From Blasia pusilla (Eukaryota > Marchantiophyta > Marchantiopsida > Blasiales), in assembly GCA_050084515.1 (NCBI GenBank), contig CM114273.1, forward strand, positions 34,162,001-34,226,000: a DNA stretch of 64,000 nt. The letters are read 5' to 3'. The position numbers and the translations under genes were made by a program. The notes beneath the pieces were generated by a model. That model worked only from the letters and a program-made list of their open reading frames with translations, had not been told where the DNA came from and did no database searches. This document shows positions 57,781 to 64,000 of this stretch, piece after piece (the first letter of the stretch is position 1; every line of letters begins with the position of its first letter).

Positions 57781-59574
57781 AGGGTGAGGACGCAATTTAG
57801 CTGGATTCGGAACCTTTACTTCTTCATTTGGGATGGAAACCACAGGTATGTGGCGTGGACCTAGTTTGCAAAGGAGCGCCCAAATTCATTGGAGGCGCAT
57901 TTTTGCATTAAGTCAGTCGTGCTCCATCTATTTCCTCATCACATGGCAACGGTGGAAATGGCAATGCATGCCATGAATACGTAAGTTTACGAAAGCGGGA
58001 GGCGCCTGGTTCGTCCAAGGGAGCAGATAAGGATGTGGAATACACTCCATCATCCTTGGGAATGCATAGAGAGACAACGACCACGACAAATGTCCTCATT
58101 CACTTCATTCATCTTGTGGATGAGCTGCAAAGTTTCAGTTCCCAAGAGTCGACACCCTCCATCGACAAATTGACCATGCTGGGACAAAAACTTCAACGAA
58201 ACCGGCACGCTCCCTGGACGATCCATGGGGTGGTCGAGGAGGTGGCGGTGGATCTCCTCATCGCAGATTTACCCTTTTGGTTTTGCTTGTGGGACAACAA
58301 TCCGTCTGACATTGTCCCAGACTGGAATGTCCCTCTTTCCTATGACCAGATCGCGCTCTTGTTTTCTTTTGCAGACGCTTATCTGAGTGATAGGGGTTGT
58401 TTCTTGGTCTTGACTGGAGGGAGCAAAGACAAGCTCTTCAACCTTCAATGCGTGAAGAGGTCGCTGAAGTGGAGGTAGGCGCAATCATGGGTCATCAAGA
58501 ACAAATATCCACTCCGATCGGTGACGAGTCAAGTCCGGATAAGTGCTCTTAATCCAAATTCAACCTGTCGGGCTCCGACGGGTTGCATCTTTGCATGTAA
58601 CCCATTGGATCCCAATAGCTTATGGCTGCGGTGTTGCAATCCGTCTGAAAGCGACGGGTTGCAAATTTACCATAAGTCTCCATTGAGTGAGTGCAACCCG
58701 TCGGAATCCGACGGGTTGCAAGTACTTGTGCTTTTCCTTGTATTTCTAGAGTGATGCAACCCGTCTGAAAGTGATGGGTTGCTCTTAGCCAACCATGGGT
58801 TGCTCTGAGCCAGCAACTTGTCGGCTTCCGACGGGTTGCTCATAGCAAAAATAAAACACTAACACTTGTAAAACAACCCGTCGGACCTCGACAGGTTGCT
58901 CTACTGTTAAGACTATAGGCCAAGTTCTTATGGGCTTGTAATCAACAGGGACTAGAATGCACTATGGACGTGTTCATATTGTGTCATCATATTGAGAGTA
59001 GACCAGCAATCAAGTAGCTCTTTCTTTTTGCTGACATTGTTTCCAACCTGCTTCTTTACAGATGGACCACTCCTTTGTCTATTGTTTTGTAAGGCCCGAG
59101 CACAACTTCCAGGTGTTCCAGATCTTGGATCGAGTTGATCCATGCTCTGATGGGTACAACTAAGATAGTTTATACAATTCCCCCCAGGGAATTTACATGC
59201 AAGACGGGACCCCCTTACTTGGACGAAGGGAAAAGTCCCCTGCCTTGATGCAAACCCTCATCGAGCTCTATTCAAGGCCGGGTGACTTGGTCTTTGACTT
59301 AGTGGGTCTATCAGGGGCGAGTATCAGAGGCGCTTGGGAGAGTGGCAGGAACATTCTCTGCCTTGAGGGAAGGCAAGAGCTTTATGACCTTTGCAAAGAG
59401 GCAAAGGCAGATTACGACACGCTAGTGGGAGCATACAACTCTCCTCCAAAGCCAAGAGCTCTAGTTCCAGACCCACCATTGATAGAAACACCATCGTCAC
59501 TTCCCACTATTCCAAAAATCGGGAGGGCAAGGTCGACAGTAACATTGGAAGAGCTCTCGGACAATGACGAGTGA
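57781..59574 (+). pseudogene. ParB-like/N4-N6 methyltransferase, copy 2, deleted form
   Basis: The ParB-like exon is kept: RNLYFFIWDGNHRYVAWT (57816-57870), with a stop after it where copy 1 has Gln. It runs through VEMAMHAMNT to GTAAGT near 57979, then joins directly to sequence equivalent to 45478. Frame 58035-58478 holds VDLLIADLPFWFCLW (58248-58292; motif IV as DLPF), DWNVPLSYDQIALL and GCFLVLTGG. A stop follows at 58476. The intron donor equivalent to copy 1 is changed from GGTAAG to GATAAG. The last exon (59062-59574) is open through LMQTLIELYSRPGDLVFDLV (59249-59308), GLSGASIRGAWESGRNILCL and ends SDNDE. This block matches the standard K-P-x-x-L, GD-x-V-x-D-x-x-x-GSG motif of beta-class methyltransferases better than copy 1. 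Confidence 0.82.
58556..58903. repeat. Palindromes in copy 2 methyltransferase intron
   Basis: Copies near 58560-58586, 58634-58661, 58694-58720, 58755-58781, 58814-58840 and 58874-58900. The 58694-58720 copy is close to perfect. They correspond one to one with those at 46055-46385. Confidence 0.9.
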
Positions 59575-60052
59575 GTTCCAAGAACTAAAGGATCCAGCTT
59601 GATTGAAGCGTTTTGGAGTAGGGATTTATTGGTTTCCAAGGACGAAGCACATATTGGATGGGTGTCACCTTGGAAAGCGTACAAGATTTACTGTCGAGGA
59701 AGGCGGAGGGACTCAAATCAGGTTACATAGGACCATTATGGTGTACCTAAGGGGAGGGCCAAGGCTCTCGAATTCCCCAACATTTTTTATCCCCGTCTAC
59801 AATCGGCCAGAGGAGCGACTTGTATCCCAAGACATTCCTTTTGTAAAGGAACCTAGGAAAGTTAGGAGTAAATTTGTAGATGATGAGGTTGAAGAAATCA
59901 TAGACTAGATCAAATATACATTCCCGAGCTTCCCTCGGATGTAATAAAGGACAAGTTTTTTTTGGAACCATGATGGTGTTTGTAAAAGTTTGCTGAATAT
60001 TTTTTTTGGTCTTGTCGATTGTGTTGGTCTATCTACTCAGACTTTTTATTTT

Positions 60053-60425
60053 GCAACCCATCGGATTCCGACGGGTTGCAACTTTTCACAATATCTTAAA
60101 CCACTTTCAGGCAACCTGTCGGATTTCAACAGGTAGGCGGCTTGAGTGATCCGACTCTCTCCCTGTTAATCCAACTTTTGAGGCATTGTGGTGGGCTTCT
60201 TCACTTTTGTCTCGTTTCCCTATTATCGACAAACCATTCTTCTCTAATTCTTCTCTTCTCTAAGACGTGTTGGATTCCTACTACCTGTCGGATTGCCATT
60301 TGGGATTCCCAACCTGTTGATTCTCATGGGGTGCAGGGCGGAATGGAATCACTTCTCAAGATCCTTCTTTTGCTATTGTGTGCTTGCTTGCAAGGGGTGC
60401 AACCCATCCGATTCCGACGGGTTGG
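60053..60425. repeat. Palindromes in copy 2 3' region
   Basis: Copies at about 60055-60080 (caacccatcggattccgacgg), 60111-60136 and 60398-60424, in the 3' non-coding part of the element, as at 47968-48350 in copy 1. Confidence 0.85.
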
Positions 60426-61643
60426 AAGGGGTGCAGCTTCTTGGATTCTTAGATTTAGGATCTGAATGAAGGGACATGGGTGCATCAGTTCCTCTTTACT
60501 CCTAATAGCTAAATATCTTTTGCTTCAATTGTCGTCTCGTCTGATCATATTTTCTTCTTGATCAGTTCCTTTTTACTCCTCACAACTATCAATCTTTTGG
60601 TTTAATTTGTCGTCTCGTGTGATCGCATTTCTCAATGGCAGAGAGAATGGTGAAACCAAGTTGTCAAACGCATTGTAGTCCATGGTATACTTTGTGCACC
60701 CATTCATGAGCCCACATCATCAAATGATGTAATGAAAGTCTTCGGCTACCATGAGTGAGGAGCGATTTGTTGTGTTGTGGAAAACTCCCTTATGGTTGAG
60801 TATTGATGCCTTCTGCAAGAAGAGTCAACAATCATTTAGAGGCATTTCCTTTTGCCTTTCTTTTGCCCCTTATTGATGAGTATTTGATGCCTTTTGCAAG
60901 AAGAGTCAACAATCCATACTGTCAACCACATATTCAGAGAAGTTAAACCTTGAAGGGCACCGGAGTCAATTGAGACCATACTTAGAGTCTTTATTTGAAC
61001 CTTTCATTGAGATGAAATTGCTACTTCTGGTCAAATTATCTGCCTATGGTCCTCCAACAATAATATCCCTGGGCACAACTTACTACAGACTTAGACAGGC
61101 AATGTGAAGTAAATTAGACTCACATGGAGAGTGATGGAAGAATGTTTGTAGTGGTCTTATGATGTCTACTTGTTTTTCGCCCCTTGGAAAAAGGAGGTTA
61201 CTTTAGGCCCAAATGTGGTCCACTTGCTACTCTCTTCTAAAGATTTCATGAATTTTAAAGCAAAATTTTTTTTCAAATATGTCAAAAAGTTTTGACGAGA
61301 GGAGGCGGATTCTGCCCTTTTTTGAAGAGAGACTCTCCTCTCTTCCTCTCTCCTGCGAGAACACCAGCCCCCAACGCAGAGTATGTATGGGGTTTTGTTT
61401 TGGACCATGATCATCCCTCATGTAAATATTGTGTAGTTTGCGTATGTGTATATATAGTTTTTCCTTGTTCTTGCAATGGATGTTCCTCACTAACATCATG
61501 TGAGTGGATGACTCCTAACCTTCACCTCTCTCTTTGTGAATGTAATGTAATAACTTGTACTCTACTGCAATATTGCTCACAATGTCACAAAAAATTAAAC
61601 TCTTTTATTTACGAGTGATTGGGGTTGACAAAAGAAAACACGA

Positions 61644-62340
61644 ATGATATATGCCTATAAGGATGAGGAAACCTTAGAGAACATGAGGGAAAAACTTAAC
61701 CAATCAAAGGAGTGGAAAGATGTTGAGTTCAATTTTTGGGATAAGAGAATCGTACTTGGAATTGTAGATAAGGACATGGAAGACTCCAATATGCTAGAGA
61801 ACATAGGAGAGGAAGTTTATTTGATAGATAATAGAACTAAGAGGGGTACATTTCATGAAAAGGAGGGAGGGAGAACCAATAGGGAATTGACCACAGAGCC
61901 TAACTCATTCATCGCAAGCCTTTCAAATATTGAAGACATGAATCCTAATCGCATAGATATTGTAGACCTATCTGTAGAGGCCAATTCTAGGGGATCTAAC
62001 ACTACTCCATCTCCATGTGAGCCCAACCCCAGTTCAAGAGAAGGAGTTGATAACTCGATCTCTGGTTTGGTAGGTGGGAACGCACATCAACCCCTTGATA
62101 TTATTGATGTGAAGGATATATGGAGTTCATCATTGATGAAAGACTTGAAATTAGACCACCATAGATGGTTTGTACGAAGCTTTGATAAGCAGAGGGAACC
62201 TTAGGGTAGATTTGTTTGCAAGACGTGTGTTGAAGAGTATAGCACCGCACATGGCTCAGAGGACAAGAAATGCATAGACAATACATTCAATAATTGGAGA
62301 AAGCATATTCTAACAGTTTAGCATAAGAGGCGGTGGGCAG
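61644..62340 (+). pseudogene. Decayed gene with possible zinc finger, family unknown
   Basis: A 186-residue frame (61644-62204) is rich in Glu, Asn and Ser. The frame continues past a TAG with RFVCKTCVEEYS, KKCIDNTFNNWRKHI, another TAG, then HKRRWAERNN. CKTC followed by a histidine pair resembles zinc fingers at the N-terminus of hAT-type transposases or host proteins derived from them. Neither function nor family is certain. Confidence 0.35.
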
Positions 62341-64000
62341 AAAGGAATAACTTACCTATCACAAAAGAACCAAATTTGAAATGCATAGGCTTCAACCTTT
62401 GGATCCGAGACTTGTAGTGGAGGAAGGGCTTAGAATCATGGAGGAGGTGAACTTGGCCTTGGGTTTAGAGAAATCACCTTATATCCATTGGAGTGGAGAC
62501 CTTGTTGTAGAGCCAATTGTGGTTTTCAAATGTAAAACTCAGAGTGTGTATTGTAAGAGACCATCCACTTAGCCCCTGTGCATAAGAACTTGAAGATAAA
62601 CCTAGAGCAACATTTGACGAGCAATCAAGTTTCATCTTAGAGGTGTAGAACTAAGTAAAGAAAATGCTTGTGCACCTCTAAGGACAAGAAAGGCATGCAG
62701 ACCTGCAAGGCCTTACGATAGAGACACTAAGCCCAAAAATCCCCTTGAGAGGTGGGTGGTGAATTGTTCATGGCCTAGGGCTGGGGACCTCAACATGGCA
62801 GAGGTTCTAAAGGTGAGCCTTCACATAATGAAAACCTTGCTGAGTTTCTGTTATCTCAATTGTGTTGGGGTTTTTGGAGAGATATTATGGAGGTCTCAGG
62901 GATTCACAAAGAAGTTAAAGCAATAGTGCATGATCAAAAGGGAGGCAAAACATAGGAAGAAGATGCTAGAGTTAGGAAGAGGGTGTTTAACCTGACATCC
63001 GAGTGCAGGGTGGACATAAGGGGTTCGTTCAGATCAATTAATTTTCTGCATGTTAGTAGATTAGGAGGTGGTTTTAAGCACTTGTGATGAGTGCTTCAAG
63101 CTGACTAAAGAAGGAGGATTTCAAGATGAGAGTTGACAGACAAGACAAGACAAGACTCGACGAGGAACAAGATTGAATTTGATGCACATGAGATTGGACT
63201 ATCTCATAAAGTCTGAGCTACCGTTGCAAGCTCGAAATTATGCTCATGAAAGAATGATGCACTTCGATAAAAACGTGTGATGGAAAACCCATCGGAAGTA
63301 CAAAAGAGGGGGACTCAAAGAGTCAAAACCTGAAGACTCATGAGAGGAGAACATTGCTCTTGATCAATTTTGGCTTGAGAAAGAGGTATGTGGACTCCAG
63401 ACAAAGAAACATAAACTAGAATTCCTCTTAAATTGGGCAGCCGATGGGAAAGATTTGCTTTCTTTCCTTCGAAACATTATAGTAGCACATAGGAGTGGAT
63501 CCTTTGGAGGATAAGAAGCCCTTTGGGACTATCTACAAGATCTAGGAAAAAATCTGAATAGGAAAGAGAAGGGGCACAAATTTTCAAAAAGGACAAAAGC
63601 CAATGCCCAAACACTCTTGTAATTTGGCAATCGACCTGTAGCAAGATGCCTAACATTAAACCTTATGGGCCTAAGTTTAAGTTAATTAAAAAGAGAAAGA
63701 AGAAATTTTGTTCCCTTCTGATTCAACATTAAATCAAAGGTGTTTAAAGAAGTGGGACGAACATTGACTGCGGTAGAGGAGAGAAATGACATCACGAGGG
63801 ATGTCCCTATGGTGTTTTCTGAAGACAAAGCCATGGTGGAAGGTCGTGTGAGGTAATTTCTTAAAAAATTTCCATTATATTCAAGTATTTGATCATTAAC
63901 ACCGATTATATGACATTCCTCTACATGAGAAACTTCCCGAACTAGTTGTTTTTGCAGCTTGCACATGTAATGGGTTTACAACAGATTGGGTAAGCACTCA
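62341..64000. other. Stretch without a supported gene
   Basis: Open frames at 62381-62572 and 63682-63966 lack domains. The 83-nt repeat at 63253-63335 is the only defined structure. Confidence 0.5.
63253..63335 (+). repeat. 83-nt exact repeat, second copy
   Basis: Identical to 21807-21889. It contains two small hairpins, gatgg-aaaac-ccatc and gactc-aaa-gagtc. CTCATGA stands on both sides (63243-63249 and 63337-63343), which looks like a 7-bp target duplication. Confidence 0.9.

Larger units (their letters stand above)
56865..61372 (+). mobile_element. Second, internally deleted copy of the ParB-methyltransferase half
   Basis: It starts with ggggactgttacgggat, equivalent to 41300 in copy 1. 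It continues with the palindrome promoter array, the same TATA box, a short leader, ParB-like exon, methyltransferase exons, 3' region and the same purine/pyrimidine end (61331-61356). Two blocks equivalent to 41955-43135 and 43345-45475 are missing. The whole transposase half is absent. It is a non-autonomous or dead derivative. Confidence 0.8.

Overview
The window looks like nuclear DNA of a land plant with a large, repeat-loaded genome. The evidence is a complete STIG1-like secreted cysteine-rich protein gene, Copia and Gypsy LTR retrotransposons, a CACTA transposon, plant-type TTTAGGG telomere units, GT-AG introns and long AT-rich gene-free stretches. The transposase and methyltransferase families seen here are not typical of flowering plants, so a seed-free plant (moss, lycophyte or fern) is my guess; the sequence does not settle it. 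Almost every coding region except the STIG1-like gene belongs to mobile DNA and carries stops or frameshifts.

Layout. 1-5350: decayed Ty1/Copia element whose gag region is split by a small Mutator-type MITE; a second MITE copy with a clean 9-bp target duplication lies at 7640-7956. 5351-6254: GC-rich repeat and a 100-bp GA tract. 9780-14071: a STIG1-like pseudogene and, 3.5 kb away, an intact STIG1-like gene with a TATA box. 15.9-19.9 kb: a decayed cysteine-rich coding stretch, a dispersed 545-bp repeat, a cluster of palindromic words and an 82-bp minisatellite. 20.2-24.0 kb: broken CACTA transposon (TNP2 plus a second gene). 26.8-48.9 kb: a large composite DNA element. It has a SWIM-zinc-finger DDE transposase gene on the minus strand and, divergently, a gene that joins a ParB-like domain to an N4/N6-type DNA methyltransferase. 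A 9.7-kb Gypsy retrotransposon (29188-38904) sits inside the first intron-like gap of the transposase gene. 52.6-53.1 kb: a foldback with arms of about 245 bp. 56.9-61.4 kb: a second, internally deleted copy of the ParB-methyltransferase half. 61.6-62.3 kb: a decayed gene with a possible zinc finger.

The outstanding feature is DNA-modification machinery carried by mobile DNA. The nested Gypsy element encodes, between protease and reverse transcriptase, a C5-cytosine methyltransferase of DNMT3/DRM type, and its integrase ends in a PHD finger. The host DNA transposon encodes a different, bacteriophage-like methyltransferase fused to a ParB-like DGNHR domain. The same transposon is filled with dozens of copies of a 25-27-bp palindrome (half-site GCAACCCGTCGGA). 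These lie in its introns, in its 3' region and as ~66-bp tandem units just upstream of the TATA box of the methyltransferase gene; both element copies have this promoter array. Symmetric, compensating base changes in some palindromes suggest that symmetry itself matters. A plausible model, which is inference, is that the palindromes are sites bound or methylated by the element's own ParB-methyltransferase or transposase.
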